The notes beneath the pieces were generated by a model. It made no database searches. It had not been told where the DNA came from and saw only the letters and a program-made list of their open reading frames with translations. Shown one piece after another: positions 53,335-62,931 of a stretch of DNA of 64,000 bases. Source of the DNA: Streptomyces sp. B21-083 (GTDB taxonomy: Bacteria > Actinomycetota > Actinomycetes > Streptomycetales > Streptomycetaceae); the NCBI RefSeq assembly GCF_036898825.1, contig NZ_JARUND010000001.1:3162001-3226000 (forward strand), written 5' to 3'. A program made the translations under genes and the position numbers. Position 1 is the first letter of the stretch. Each line of letters opens with the position of its first letter.

Positions 53335-53943
53335 TCAGGCCTGGGGCTCGCGCCACATGGGCCACATCCGGGGGCCGTCCGGGAGGTCGAGGGGGCGATC
53401 GAGGAGGGCGAAGCCGAGCCGCTCGTACAGCGTGAAGCTGCGGGCGCTGCTCGCCTCCAGATAGGCGGCCACTCCCTCGCGGTCGCAGCGGTCCAGGACG
53501 TGCTGGATGAGGGCCGCGCCCAACCCCTGGCCCTGGCTGTCCGGCGCGACGCCGATCATCCACAGGTATTCGTGGGCCCGGCCGACGGGGTGTATCGCGG
53601 CCGTGAGCTGCCCGATCAGTTCCACGCGCTCGTTGGCGGGATCGACGGCCTCCCGCAACTGGGCCGCGTCGCCGTTCTCCTCCGCCTCCCCTTCGTTCTC
53701 CGGGTGGGCGGCGGGGACGGACAGCCACAGGGCGCACCCCGTGCCGTCCTCGGCGAGGTCGACGCGGCCCTCGGCGAGCACGATGTCGAGGAAGGCGGCC
53801 ATCAGTTTGGGATGCGTCACGCGGCGGTGTTGCTGGTCCGGGAATACCCAGCCGCTCACCGGGTCGTCCTGGAACGCCTCGTCCAGCAGTCGGACCACCA
53901 GCTCCCGGTCGTCCTCGCCCGCCGTACGTATCGCCACGCCCAT
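53335..53943 (-). CDS. GNAT-family N-acetyltransferase
   Basis: 202 aa from the ATG at 53943 behind AAAGGGGCGGG. N-terminal RTAGEDDRELVVRLLDEAF, acetyl-CoA loop SQGQGLGAALI, and a C-terminal YLEASSARSFTLYERLGF all fit the GNAT fold. The acceptor is unknown. Confidence 0.92.
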   Translation of the reverse strand: MGVAIRTAGEDDRELVVRLLDEAFQDDPVSGWVFPDQQHRRVTHPKLMAAFLDIVLAEGRVDLAEDGTGCALWLSVPAAHPENEGEAEENGDAAQLREAVDPANERVELIGQLTAAIHPVGRAHEYLWMIGVAPDSQGQGLGAALIQHVLDRCDREGVAAYLEASSARSFTLYERLGFALLDRPLDLPDGPRMWPMWREPQA

Positions 53944-54123
53944 GCCCGCCCCTTTTGTCTCAACCACCGCTGATCGTATGGCGGTTGAGCGTAACCGGTG
54001 TGCGGGATGTGACGGGCCCCGCACACCGTGGGGATGTGCGGGTCCCGCCGCCGGAGCGCCGCCTCGGGGCGCACGGAGTCAGGGCCGTGCGCCCCGCCGC
54101 GGATGGCGGGTGGCTCCGGGGCC

Positions 54124-55365
54124 TCAGGTGGTGCGGCGGGTCACGAACTCGGCCAACGACAGGAGACCGCCGGCCGCCTCCGGGTCGGGGACCGCGCGGG
54201 ACAGCTCGTGTATCGCGCGGGCCATCCGGTCGGCCGCCTGGAGCTGCGCCCAGTCCCGGCCGCCCGCCCGCTCGACGGCGAGCACCGTCCGCTCCAGTGC
54301 CCCTTCCACCCCCTCGTCGTACGGAACCGCGTACAACTCGGCCAGTTCCGTGGCCGCCGGTGTGCCGGAGGCCAGTGCGGCCACCACGGGCAGCGACTTC
54401 TTGCGGGCGACCAGATCCGCCCCGGCCGGCTTGCCGGTGCGGCTCGGGTCCCCCCATATCCCGATCACGTCGTCGATGAGCTGAAAGGCGAGCCCGGCCT
54501 CCCGGCCGAACGCGTCCATCGCCTCGACGTCCCCGGCCGATCCGCCCGCGTAGAGCGCCCCGAGGGCGCAGGCGCAGCCGAGCAGTGCGCCCGTCTTGGC
54601 CTCGGCCATGACGAGGCACTCGTCGAGGGTGACCTCGCCAGGGCCCCGTTTCTCCATGGCCGTGTCCGCGTGCTGCCCCTCGCACAGCTCGACGACGCAG
54701 GACGCGAGCCGGGCGGCGGCGGTGGCGGACGCCGGGTGCGGGTCCTCGGCGAGCAGCCGCATCGCCAGGGCGTGCAGGGCGTCCCCCGTGAGGATCGCGT
54801 CGGCGTCACCGAACACGGTCCACGCGGTGGGCCGGTGTCTGCGGGTGGTGTCCCGGTCCATGACGTCGTCGTGCAGCAGGGTGAAGTTGTGGACCAGTTC
54901 CACCGCGGCGGCCGCCCGTACCGCAGTTTCCCGGCGGCCGCCGAGTGCCGCGGCCGCGGTCAGCACGAGCGCGGGGCGGATCGCCTTGCCCGCGTTGCCC
55001 GCCGCCGGACTACCGTCCGCGTGCTCCCACCCGAAGTGGTAGCGCGCGACGCGGCGCATGGCCCCGGGAAGCGATTCGATCGCCCGGCGCAGCTCGGGAT
55101 CGACCACGGCCCGGGCCTGCTCCAGGATGAGATCGGCGTCCTGCCCGTCCGCCCCGGCGAGCGGACCGCGTTCCTCGCCCTTCCCCCGCACCTGTACGGG
55201 GAGGTCCTCCTGCCCCGCGTCGTGCCTTGCGCCCACGGCCGGCCGCTCCCGTCCCCCGGACTCCGGGTATCTCTCCGAACGCCTTCGAGTCGGACCGCCG
55301 ATGGAGTTCCGCCTCTCCGGGTCCAGAGTCCCGACGGTCTCGGCCGGGCCGTGGGGCGGGGTCAT
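54124..55365 (-). CDS. Polyprenyl diphosphate synthase, predicted encapsulin cargo
   Basis: 413 aa from the ATG at 55365, overlapping the encapsulin stop as ATGA. Residues about 1-90 are a disordered, Arg/Pro/Gly-rich extension, and the isoprenyl synthase fold follows. First Asp-rich motif [10 protein letters not shown] and second motif [13 protein letters not shown] carry the Mg2+-diphosphate ligands; [13 protein letters not shown] is the substrate-binding block. Family 2B encapsulin operons are known to encode such synthases, and N-terminal disordered segments are the usual cargo-loading element. The product chain length cannot be read from the sequence. Confidence 0.92.
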   Translation of the reverse strand: MTPPHGPAETVGTLDPERRNSIGGPTRRRSERYPESGGRERPAVGARHDAGQEDLPVQVRGKGEERGPLAGADGQDADLILEQARAVVDPELRRAIESLPGAMRRVARYHFGWEHADGSPAAGNAGKAIRPALVLTAAAALGGRRETAVRAAAAVELVHNFTLLHDDVMDRDTTRRHRPTAWTVFGDADAILTGDALHALAMRLLAEDPHPASATAAARLASCVVELCEGQHADTAMEKRGPGEVTLDECLVMAEAKTGALLGCACALGALYAGGSAGDVEAMDAFGREAGLAFQLIDDVIGIWGDPSRTGKPAGADLVARKKSLPVVAALASGTPAATELAELYAVPYDEGVEGALERTVLAVERAGGRDWAQLQAADRMARAIHELSRAVPDPEAAGGLLSLAEFVTRRTT

Positions 55366-56768
55366 CGCCAGCGGCCGATCTCGACGTTCTCCAGCACGCC
55401 GAGGGCGTCCGGCACCAGGACGGCCGCCGAGTAGTAGGCCGTCACCAGGTAGTTGATGACCGCCTGTTCGTTGATGCCCATGAACCGCACGGACAGGCTG
55501 GGCTCGATCTCGTCGGGGATTCCGGCCTGCTGGAGCCCGATGACCCCCTGTTCGGCCTCGCCGGTACGCATGGCGATGATCGAGGTCGTACGGGCCTCGG
55601 TGACCGGGATCTTGTTGCACGGGTAGATCGGCACCCCACGCCAGGTGGGGATGCGGTTGCCGCTCATGTCGATCGTCTCGGGGACGAGGCCGCGCTTGTT
55701 CAGCTCACGGCCGATCGCGGAGATCGCCCGCGGATGCGCCAGCAGGAACTTGGTCCCGCGCCGCCTGCTGAGCAGTTCGTCCAGGTCGTCGGGGCTGGGT
55801 ACACCGTCGTGCGGCTGGAGCCGCTGGTCGTACTCGCAGTTGCTGAGCAGTCCGAACTCCCGGTTGTTGACGAGTTCGTGCTCCTGGCGCTCCTTCAGGG
55901 CCTCGACCGTGAGCCGGAGCTGCTGCTCGGTCTGGTTCATCGGCTGGTTGTAGAGGTCGGCGACGCGCGAGTGGATGCGCAGTACGGTCTGGGCGATGCT
56001 CAGTTCGTACTCGCGGGGGCTGGCCTCGTAGTCGACGAACGTGCGCGGGATGTCCGCCTCGCCGCGGTGACCGGCCGCGAGGTCGATCTCCCGCTCACCG
56101 TATTTGTTGGCGTTCTGCTCCGGGATCGATCGCAGCTCCTGAAGGTGCCCGCTCAGCGAGTCGGCGCGCTCGGCGACCTGCTCGAAGTGCTGACGGGTGA
56201 GTGTCAGCACGGTGACCGCGGTGACCGCGCGGGCCGTGTACTCCCAGAGGGCGTCGGGGTCGAGCAGCGCCTGGTCCCCGAAGTACGCCCCGTCGGCCAG
56301 CATGCCGAGCTCGGTGTCGTCGCCGTACGGACCCGTGCCGATCTTCTCGACCTTGCCGTGCACCAGCAGGAACACCTCGTCGTTCGGGCTGCCGAACGAG
56401 GCGATCTCCGAACCGGGGGTGAACTCCCGCTGCTGGCAGCGCCGGGCGAGCTCCGAGAGCACTTCCTCGTCCTCGTAGGACCGCAGGGCCGGCAACTCGG
56501 ACAGTTCGGCGGGGACCACTTCCACGCGGTCACCCGTCTTCACGAACGTCAGACGGCCGTCTCCCACGGAGTAGGTGAGCCGCCGGTTCACACGGTATGT
56601 ACCACCCTGCACGTTCACCCAGGGGAGCATGCGCAGCAGCCAGCGCGAGCTGATCTCCTGCATCTGGGGTACGGACTTGGTGGTGGTGGCCAGATTCCGC
56701 GCGGCCGTTGTGCCGAGACTCTGCTGCGGCTTGTCCTGCTCCGTGCGGATCTCTTCGCCTACCGACAT
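55362..56768 (-). CDS. Family 2B encapsulin shell protein with internal cNMP-binding-like domain
   Basis: 468 aa from the ATG at 56768. The N-terminal arm ([28 protein letters not shown]) and the C-terminal HK97-like part ([26 protein letters not shown] ... [15 protein letters not shown] ... [21 protein letters not shown]) form the shell. Between them (about residues 80-230) lies a cyclic-nucleotide-binding-like domain ([16 protein letters not shown] ... VHGKVEKIG ... FGDQALL). This layout defines family 2B encapsulins, and the coupled polyprenyl synthase is the probable cargo. Confidence 0.95.
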   Translation of the reverse strand: MSVGEEIRTEQDKPQQSLGTTAARNLATTTKSVPQMQEISSRWLLRMLPWVNVQGGTYRVNRRLTYSVGDGRLTFVKTGDRVEVVPAELSELPALRSYEDEEVLSELARRCQQREFTPGSEIASFGSPNDEVFLLVHGKVEKIGTGPYGDDTELGMLADGAYFGDQALLDPDALWEYTARAVTAVTVLTLTRQHFEQVAERADSLSGHLQELRSIPEQNANKYGEREIDLAAGHRGEADIPRTFVDYEASPREYELSIAQTVLRIHSRVADLYNQPMNQTEQQLRLTVEALKERQEHELVNNREFGLLSNCEYDQRLQPHDGVPSPDDLDELLSRRRGTKFLLAHPRAISAIGRELNKRGLVPETIDMSGNRIPTWRGVPIYPCNKIPVTEARTTSIIAMRTGEAEQGVIGLQQAGIPDEIEPSLSVRFMGINEQAVINYLVTAYYSAAVLVPDALGVLENVEIGRWR

Positions 56769-57039
56769 AAAGAACTGCCTCCCCACTAACGCGTAATGCG
56801 CCGCCACGTCGCCCCCTCTCGGGTGTGCTCCGCGTCGGACGCCTGCGCGCACCAGCCTTCCGTACCGAACGGGGCAGTGCTATTACACGAATGAGCGGGA
56901 ATGGATCATCTCCGAAGTGGGCACAAAGAGGTTCTTCGCCCCCTCGTTCGACCCGGCGAACGAGAATTACCTCGTACGGGGAACTTCAAGATCGGGCGGG
57001 CCGTTTGAGCATTCGACGGACGACGAACAGGAGAGACCG

Positions 57040-57273
57040 ATGGCAGGCTTCCTGGACCGCGCCAAGGAACAGGCACAGCGCGGCCTGACGCAGGGCAAGC
57101 AGAAGCTCGACGAGGTACAGGCCCAGCGGGCCGGCGCCGACCTGCTCAAGAAAGTGGGCGCGGCGTACTACGCGGAGCGGCGCGGCAGCGGCTCCCCCGA
57201 CGCGACACAGCGGGCCCTGCAAGCTCTGGAGAGCCACATCGCGGTGAACGGGGACGCGTTTCTGCGCCAGTGA
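57040..57273 (+). CDS. Small helical hypothetical protein
   Basis: 77 aa from the ATG at 57040 behind AGGAGAG. The charged amphipathic helix MAGFLDRAKEQAQRGLTQGK is followed by LLKKVGAAYYAERRG and DATQRALQALESHI. Such short helical proteins are common next to Streptomyces envelope genes; the role is unknown. The 270 nt upstream, to the encapsulin start, holds no other gene. Confidence 0.78.
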   Translation: MAGFLDRAKEQAQRGLTQGKQKLDEVQAQRAGADLLKKVGAAYYAERRGSGSPDATQRALQALESHIAVNGDAFLRQ

Positions 57274-57476
57274 CGGCCGGTGACTCCGTATCGGCGTCAC
57301 CGACCGGACAGCGGGACAGCGGGACAGCGGGATGACGGGAAAGGCCGGGACAGCCGGATCGGCCGGATCGGCTCGCACGCCGTGCGAACAATTCGACCTC
57401 GACCGTCGGATTCCGGTACAAGCTGCGGTACGAGGCGGTCACGACCGGTGGCCGTCGCGCAGCGAAGGAGACGGTC

Positions 57477-58067
57477 ATGGCCCCACCCATGTCCGCCGGC
57501 GACTTTCTGGACCGGCTCAGGGAAGAAGGCGTCGACGTCGTCGAAGTGGGCGACTGGGTCCACCACAACCGCAACCACAAAGGTCCCTGGGGCCCGGTCC
57601 ACGGCGTGATGATCCATCACACGGCGACCCGGGGCAGCGAGTACACGGTGGAACTCTGCCGCGAGGGTTACGCCGAGCTGCCGGGCCCCCTGTGCCACGG
57701 CGTCATCACCAAGGACGGGCGCGTCCATCTGGTCGGTTACGGCAGGGCCAACCACGCGGGCCTGGGTGACGACGACGTGCTGCGGGCGGTGATCGCGGAG
57801 AAGGCGCTGCCGCCGGACAACGAGGCCAACACGGACGGGAACCGTCACTTCTACGGCTTCGAGTGCGAGAACCTCGGCGACGGCGAGGATCCCTGGCCGC
57901 CGGCCCAGCTCGACGCCGTCGAGAAGGTCGCCGCCGCACTGTGCCGTCACCACGGCTGGACGGAACGGTCGGTCATCGGCCACCTCGAATGGCAGCCCGG
58001 CAAGGTCGATCCCCGGGGCTTCGGCATGCAGTGGCTGAGGGAACGGGTGCGGGACCGTCTGAAGTAG
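57477..58067 (+). CDS. PGRP/amidase_2-type N-acetylmuramoyl-L-alanine amidase domain protein
   Basis: 196 aa from the ATG at 57477 behind AAGGAG. Zinc ligands are suggested by MIHHTAT, GRANHAG and IGHLEW, with CHGVITKDGRVHLVGYG and FYGFECENLG between, matching peptidoglycan-recognition/amidase_2 folds. No signal peptide is seen, so export is unclear; phage-type endolysins and some Streptomyces amidases also lack one. It cleaves the lactyl-peptide bond of peptidoglycan. Confidence 0.88.
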   Translation: MAPPMSAGDFLDRLREEGVDVVEVGDWVHHNRNHKGPWGPVHGVMIHHTATRGSEYTVELCREGYAELPGPLCHGVITKDGRVHLVGYGRANHAGLGDDDVLRAVIAEKALPPDNEANTDGNRHFYGFECENLGDGEDPWPPAQLDAVEKVAAALCRHHGWTERSVIGHLEWQPGKVDPRGFGMQWLRERVRDRLK

Positions 58068-58160
58068 GAGTTTCCTCGCCCCCGCCGGCCCTGAACGGGC
58101 CTTGTCCTCGCACTCCCCCAGAAGGGAAACCCCCAACGGGCTGGTAGGGACAATGGTCCC

Positions 58161-59030
58161 GTGTCTCTGCCCAGTCCCCTCCAGGAACTCGCGGACCGCC
58201 GGTTCTCCCGCCACGGTCTGCGTCTGCTGCTCAAGCGCGACGACCTCATCCACCCGGACCTGATCGGCAACAAGTGGCGCAAGCTGGTCCCCAACCTGGA
58301 AGCCGCCGCCGGACGCCCGATCCTCACCTTCGGCGGCGCCTACTCCAACCATCTGCGCGCCACAGCCACCGCCGGCCGCATCCTGGGCCTGCCCACGGTC
58401 GGTGTGGTCCGAGGTCAGGAACTCGCCGACCGCCCCCTCAACCCCTCACTGGCGCACTGCGTGGCCGACGGCATGCGGCTGCACTTCGTCGACAGATCGA
58501 CCTACCGGCACAAGGCCGACCCTGACACCCTCGCCACCATCCGCCGGGCGGCCGGGGCCGAGGACACGCACGTCGTGCCGGAAGGCGGCAGCAACCCGCT
58601 CGCCGTACGCGGCTGCCGCGCCCTCGGTGAGGAGCTGCGCGGCCACGCCGATGTCGTCGCGATCGCCTGCGGCACCGGGGGCACCCTCGCCGGCCTCGCC
58701 GCGGGCCTCGCTCCCGAGCAGCGCGCCCTCGGCGTCCCGGTCCTCAGAGGGGGCTTCCTGGACGCGGAGATACGTGCCCTTCAGGACCTCGCCTTCGACG
58801 GGCCCCGCGGCTCGTGGACCCTCGACCACCGCTTCCATTTCGGCGGCTACGCCCGTACGCCCCCCGAACTGCACGCCTTCGCCGACGACTTCGAGGCCCG
58901 TCACGGCGTCCCCGTGGAACGTCTCTATGTCGCCAAGATGCTGTACGGACTTGTCGCCCTCGCACAGGAGGGCGCGTTCGCGAACGGGACCACCATCGCG
59001 GCGGTGATCACGGGGCGCCCGTTCCCCTGA
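58161..59030 (+). CDS. ACC deaminase / D-cysteine desulfhydrase-like PLP enzyme
   Basis: 289 aa from GTG 58161. PLP Lys38 in GNKWRKL, substrate loop FGGAYSNHLRATA, and phosphate loop ACGTGGTLAG are all present. The family includes 1-aminocyclopropane-1-carboxylate deaminase and D-cysteine desulfhydrase; without the full active-site comparison I would not choose. It stands alone. Confidence 0.9.
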   Translation: MSLPSPLQELADRRFSRHGLRLLLKRDDLIHPDLIGNKWRKLVPNLEAAAGRPILTFGGAYSNHLRATATAGRILGLPTVGVVRGQELADRPLNPSLAHCVADGMRLHFVDRSTYRHKADPDTLATIRRAAGAEDTHVVPEGGSNPLAVRGCRALGEELRGHADVVAIACGTGGTLAGLAAGLAPEQRALGVPVLRGGFLDAEIRALQDLAFDGPRGSWTLDHRFHFGGYARTPPELHAFADDFEARHGVPVERLYVAKMLYGLVALAQEGAFANGTTIAAVITGRPFP

Positions 59031-59064
59031 ACCACCGGGCCGCGAGCCGGGCGCGGCACCCGTC

Positions 59065-60660
59065 CTACTCCGCCTCCCGGAACGCCGCCGCCTCCTCCAG
59101 GTCCAGCCGTCGCAGCAGGGTCCGCAGCATCTCGTCGTCTATGTAGCGCCCGTCCCGCAGCCGCACGAACACCTCCCGCTCCGCGCTGATCATCTCGCGG
59201 GACAGCCGCCGGTAGGTGTCGTCCACCGTCTCGCCGGTCACGGGGTTGACCGAGCCCAGCCGCTCCCAGACGGCGTTCTGGCGGCGTTCCAGCACCATGC
59301 GCAGCCGGTCGGCCAGCGGAGGGGGCAGCGCGTTGCGTTCGTCCTCCAGCAGGCCTTCCAGGCGCCCCTGTGCGGCCCTGGACGCCTGCGCCTGGGCGTT
59401 GGCCTCCGCGAGCGTCTCGGCCTGTGTGTCACGCCCGGGCACCTTCAGCAGCCGGATCAGCGGGGGCAGCGTCAGCCCCTGGACGACCAGCGTGCCGATG
59501 ACTGTCGTGAAGGTCAGGAAGAGGATCAGGTTCCGTTCCGGGAACGCCTCGCCGCCCTCCATGGTGAGCGGGATCGAGAAGGCGATGGCCAGCGAGACGA
59601 CCCCCCTCATCCCGGCCCAGGAGATGACGAACGCGCCCTTCCAGGTCGGATTCGGCTCCCGTTCCCGGATCCGCGCCGACAGCAGCCGGGGCACGAACGT
59701 CCCGGGATAGACCCAGGCGAACCGGGTGACGACGACCGCGAGGAAGACGGCGATCGCGTACCAGGCGGCATCGACACCCTCGTACGCCCCGAGCCCCTTC
59801 ATGACGACGGGCAGTTGCAGCCCGATCAGGGCGAAGACAGCCGATTCGAGAACGAAGGCAACCATTTTCCAGACCGCCTCCTCCTGGAGGCGGGTCGCGA
59901 AATCGACCTCCCACGCGCGATGTCCCAGATAGAGCGCGACGACGACCACGGCGAGGACCCCGGACGCGTGCACCTCCTCGGCGACCGCGTACGCGGCGAA
60001 CGGGATCAGCAGGGACATCGTGTTCTGCAGCAGGGCTTCTTTCAGGCACCTGCGCAGCCAGTGGATCGGCACCATCAGGAGCAGTCCGATGCCGACGCCG
60101 CCGACAGCCGCGAGCAGGAACTCGCCGATCCCGCCCGCCCAGGTCGCGCCCTCCCCCACAGCCGCCGCGAGGGCGACGCGGTAGGCGGTGATCGCGGTGG
60201 CGTCGTTCACCAGGGACTCGCCCTGGAGGATGGTGGTGACCCGCGACGGCAGCCCGACCCGGCGGGCGATCGCCGTGGCCGCCACGGCGTCCGGGGGCGC
60301 CACGACCGCGCCGAGCACCAGCGCGGCGGTGAGGGGCAGACCGGGCACGATCAGATAGGCCGCCCAGCCGACGGCGAGCGTCGCGAAGAGCACGTACCCC
60401 ACGGACAGCAGTGCCACGGGCCGCAGTTGCGCGCGCAGATCGAGGTACGAGCTGTCGACGGCCGCCGTGTACAGCAGCGGGGGCAGCATCAGCGGCAGGA
60501 CGACATGCGGGTCGAGCGCGTAGTCGGGCACCCCGGGGACGTACGCGAACAGCAGTCCGGCCGCGACCAGCAGCAGCGGGGGCGGGACGGGGGTGCGGCG
60601 GGCCGCGGCGGCAATGGCGGCGCTCCCCGCGACCAGCAGGAGCAGTGGCATCACATGCAT
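59065..60660 (-). CDS. Na+/H+ antiporter (CPA1 family)
   Basis: 531 aa from the ATG at 60660. About twelve hydrophobic segments; the CPA1 core is recognised by PPLLYTAAVDSSYLDLR, the ion-binding PPDAVAATAIARRVGLP and GESLVNDATAI, and FVISWAGMRGVVSLAIAFSIP. A cytosolic C-terminal helical tail of about 110 aa follows. It exchanges Na+ (or K+) for H+ across the membrane, giving salt and pH tolerance. Confidence 0.93.
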   Translation of the reverse strand: MHVMPLLLLVAGSAAIAAAARRTPVPPPLLLVAAGLLFAYVPGVPDYALDPHVVLPLMLPPLLYTAAVDSSYLDLRAQLRPVALLSVGYVLFATLAVGWAAYLIVPGLPLTAALVLGAVVAPPDAVAATAIARRVGLPSRVTTILQGESLVNDATAITAYRVALAAAVGEGATWAGGIGEFLLAAVGGVGIGLLLMVPIHWLRRCLKEALLQNTMSLLIPFAAYAVAEEVHASGVLAVVVVALYLGHRAWEVDFATRLQEEAVWKMVAFVLESAVFALIGLQLPVVMKGLGAYEGVDAAWYAIAVFLAVVVTRFAWVYPGTFVPRLLSARIREREPNPTWKGAFVISWAGMRGVVSLAIAFSIPLTMEGGEAFPERNLILFLTFTTVIGTLVVQGLTLPPLIRLLKVPGRDTQAETLAEANAQAQASRAAQGRLEGLLEDERNALPPPLADRLRMVLERRQNAVWERLGSVNPVTGETVDDTYRRLSREMISAEREVFVRLRDGRYIDDEMLRTLLRRLDLEEAAAFREAE

Positions 60661-60784
60661 CGGTTTCGGCCCACTCTCGTTCCGCTCACTCTTGTTCCGC
60701 CCACTCTTGTTCCGCGCCCACTTTGTTTTTCGTGTGCTCCGGCTTCCGCGCGGCTTTCCGCACAGCCGTCGTAACCTGGCAATC

Positions 60785-61045
60785 ATGAAACAGTGCACGC
60801 ATGCCGACGCGCTGCCCCTCCCGGAACCAGAGCCCAAGAGCGAGACCTGTCCGGAGTGCCTGGCGTCCGGCACCCACCCGGTGCAGTTGCGCCTGTGCCT
60901 GGAATGCGGCCATGTCGGCTGCTGCGACTCCTCGCCGAACCGCCACGCGACAGAACACCACAAGGAGACCGGGCACCCGGTGATGCGGACCTTCGAACCC
61001 GGCGAGAGCTGGCGCTGGTGCTTCGTCGACCACGTCCTCGTATGA
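60785..61045 (+). CDS. UBP-type zinc-finger protein
   Basis: 86 aa from the ATG at 60785. C/H ligands in the ZnF-UBP pattern: CTHAD, CPEC, LRLCLECGHVGCCDSS, RHATEHHKETGHPV. In eukaryotes this fold binds the ubiquitin C-terminus; in actinobacteria the role is unknown. It is divergent from the antiporter gene. Confidence 0.9.
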   Translation: MKQCTHADALPLPEPEPKSETCPECLASGTHPVQLRLCLECGHVGCCDSSPNRHATEHHKETGHPVMRTFEPGESWRWCFVDHVLV

Positions 61046-61144
61046 AGGCGCGGAAGCCCCGAATCGCCGCACACCCGGCCCCGCACCCGTGTGAGCAGGG
61101 GCATTGGTGACCGAGGGCGTCCTCGTGTGACCCTGGATCCGGAC

Positions 61145-61170
61145 GGTTCGACCGTCTGACGCCTGGGTAC
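61145..61170 (+). promoter_or_regulatory. sigB/sigH-type promoter of ushX-sigH
   Basis: GGTT (61145-61148), 16 nt, GGGTAC (61165-61170) fits the published Streptomyces sigB-regulon consensus GNNT-N14-16-GGGTAY exactly. Start of transcription about 7 nt downstream would leave a leader of about 200 nt before ushX. Autoregulation by SigH or control by a paralogue is inferred. Confidence 0.75.
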
Positions 61171-61381
61171 GTCAACCCGGCGCGCGCTCTTCCCAATTGG
61201 GCTCGCCAGACCCCTAGCCACTGTGCGTATCCATAGGTTTACTATGAGTGACAGCAAGGGGCTGGGGTCCCGGGACAGGAAAGTCCCGAGCGCGGTAGCG
61301 TCACCGCTGAACCACGTATCGCGTTATCCCGGGGGGCGACCCTCGGCCCCCGAAAGAGCTTGTACCACCTTGGAGGTGAGG

Positions 61382-61795
61382 GTGTCCCAGTTCGCAGGCG
61401 AGCCCGCGACCCAGGACTTCGTGGAAGTCCGGCTGCCGGCCGCGGGTGCCTACCTGTCGGTGCTGCGTACGGCTACGGCCGGCCTCGCGGCCCGTTTGGA
61501 CTTCACCCTCGACGAGATCGAGGACCTGCGCATCGCGGTGGACGAAGCCTGCGCGATCCTGCTTCAGCAGGCCGTGCCCGGCTCCGTACTCAGCTGTGTG
61601 TTCCGACTGATCGACGACTCCCTGGAGGTCACGGTCTCGGCCCCGACCACGGATGGTCACGCCCCCGCGCGCGACACCTTCGCCTGGACCGTCCTGTCGG
61701 CCCTCGCGGGCCAGGTCGACTCGACCGTCGCCGAGGACAAGACCGTGTCGATCAGTCTCCACAAGAAGCGCGGCGCGGGACCCGGGCCGGCGTGA
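61382..61795 (+). CDS. ushX: Anti-sigma factor (RsbW-like kinase) UshX/PrsH
   Basis: 137 aa from GTG 61382, behind GGAGGTGAG. The HATPase (GHKL) fold is shown by LDEIEDLRIAVDEACAILL (N box region) and APARDTFAWTVLSALAG. It binds and blocks the sigma factor encoded downstream, released by stress-dependent partner switching. Its stop overlaps the first sigH start (GTGA at 61792-61795). The 61046-61381 leader contains the promoter at 61145 and no other gene. Confidence 0.92.
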   Translation: MSQFAGEPATQDFVEVRLPAAGAYLSVLRTATAGLAARLDFTLDEIEDLRIAVDEACAILLQQAVPGSVLSCVFRLIDDSLEVTVSAPTTDGHAPARDTFAWTVLSALAGQVDSTVAEDKTVSISLHKKRGAGPGPA

Positions 61796-62919
61796 GGAAC
61801 GGGGACGGGCCGGTGCGGGACGAAGAGCGCGGCACACGGGAGCTGCCCGGGGCGGGCAGCGGCGGCCCGGACGGGCCGCGGGGCACGGCGGACGCCATTT
61901 CCGGTATCGCCGGTATCTCCGGCATCCCCGAGCAGGCCCGGCCGCACCCGGAGGACAACCCCCCGGAGGCCGGCTTCATGGACGACGGGCAGCTGGATCG
62001 GGAAGGTGCCGTGCAGAGTGCGCCCCTGGAAGGGCCGAGTGAGGTCTCCCCTGTCCCCGCCGAGGCGGGGGCTCAGGGAAGGGCGACAGGCGGGACGATG
62101 AGCGAGCACGAACGAGACGACGCGCCAAGCGCACAGCCGACGGTGCAGGCCACCCAGCACTCCCCGACGGACCGCAGCGGAGCGCGCGCCCTGTTCTACG
62201 AGCTGCGCGCGCTGGAGAACGGCAGTGCCGAGTACGCGGAGCTTCGCAACCGGCTGGTGCGTATGCATCTCCCGCTCGTCGAGCACCTCGCGCGCCGCTT
62301 CCGCAACCGCGGTGAGCCGTTGGACGACCTGACCCAGGTCGCGACCATCGGTCTGATCAAGTCGGTCGACCGCTTCGACCCGGACCGCGGCGTCGAGTTC
62401 TCGACGTACGCGACCCCTACGGTCGTCGGCGAGATCAAGCGGCACTTCCGTGACAAGGGCTGGGCGGTCCGCGTTCCGCGCAGGCTGCAGGAGCTGCGTC
62501 TCTCGCTCACCACGGCGACGGCGGAGCTTTCGCAGCTGCACGGCCGCTCCCCCACGGTCCATGAGCTGGCCGAGAAGCTGGGCATCTCGGAGGAGGAGGT
62601 CCTGGAGGGCCTGGAGTCGGCCAACGCCTACTCCACGCTGTCCCTGGACGTCCCCGACACGGACGACGAGTCCCCCGCGGTCGCGGACACCCTGGGTTCG
62701 TACGACGAGGCCCTGGAGGGCGTCGAGTACCGCGAGTCGCTCAAGCCGCTTCTTGAGGATCTCCCGCCCCGGGAGAAGCGGATCCTGCTGCTGCGCTTCT
62801 TCGGCAACATGACGCAGTCGCAGATCGCGCAGGAGGTCGGCATCTCCCAGATGCACGTCTCCCGGCTGCTGGCGCGGACGCTCGCCCAGTTGCGGGAGCG
62901 GCTGCTGGTGGAGGAGTAG
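61792..62919 (+). CDS. sigH: SigB-family stress and development sigma factor SigH
   Basis: Up to 375 aa from GTG 61792. Regions 2, 3 and 4 (about residues 130-370 of the long form) include DLTQVATIGLIKSVDRFDPDRGVEFSTYA, the region 3 stretch WAVRVPRRLQELRL and the region 4 HTH (NMTQSQIAQEVGISQMHVSRLL). The N-terminal 100 residues are disordered, Gly/Pro-rich and acidic. Further in-frame starts at 61813 (GTG), 61978 (ATG, with GGAGG) and 62098 (ATG) would give shorter forms. SigH of S. coelicolor is known to exist in several size forms. It directs salt, stress and aerial-development genes. Confidence 0.93.
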   Translation: MRNGDGPVRDEERGTRELPGAGSGGPDGPRGTADAISGIAGISGIPEQARPHPEDNPPEAGFMDDGQLDREGAVQSAPLEGPSEVSPVPAEAGAQGRATGGTMSEHERDDAPSAQPTVQATQHSPTDRSGARALFYELRALENGSAEYAELRNRLVRMHLPLVEHLARRFRNRGEPLDDLTQVATIGLIKSVDRFDPDRGVEFSTYATPTVVGEIKRHFRDKGWAVRVPRRLQELRLSLTTATAELSQLHGRSPTVHELAEKLGISEEEVLEGLESANAYSTLSLDVPDTDDESPAVADTLGSYDEALEGVEYRESLKPLLEDLPPREKRILLLRFFGNMTQSQIAQEVGISQMHVSRLLARTLAQLRERLLVEE

Positions 62920-62931
62920 CCCCCCTCGGAA

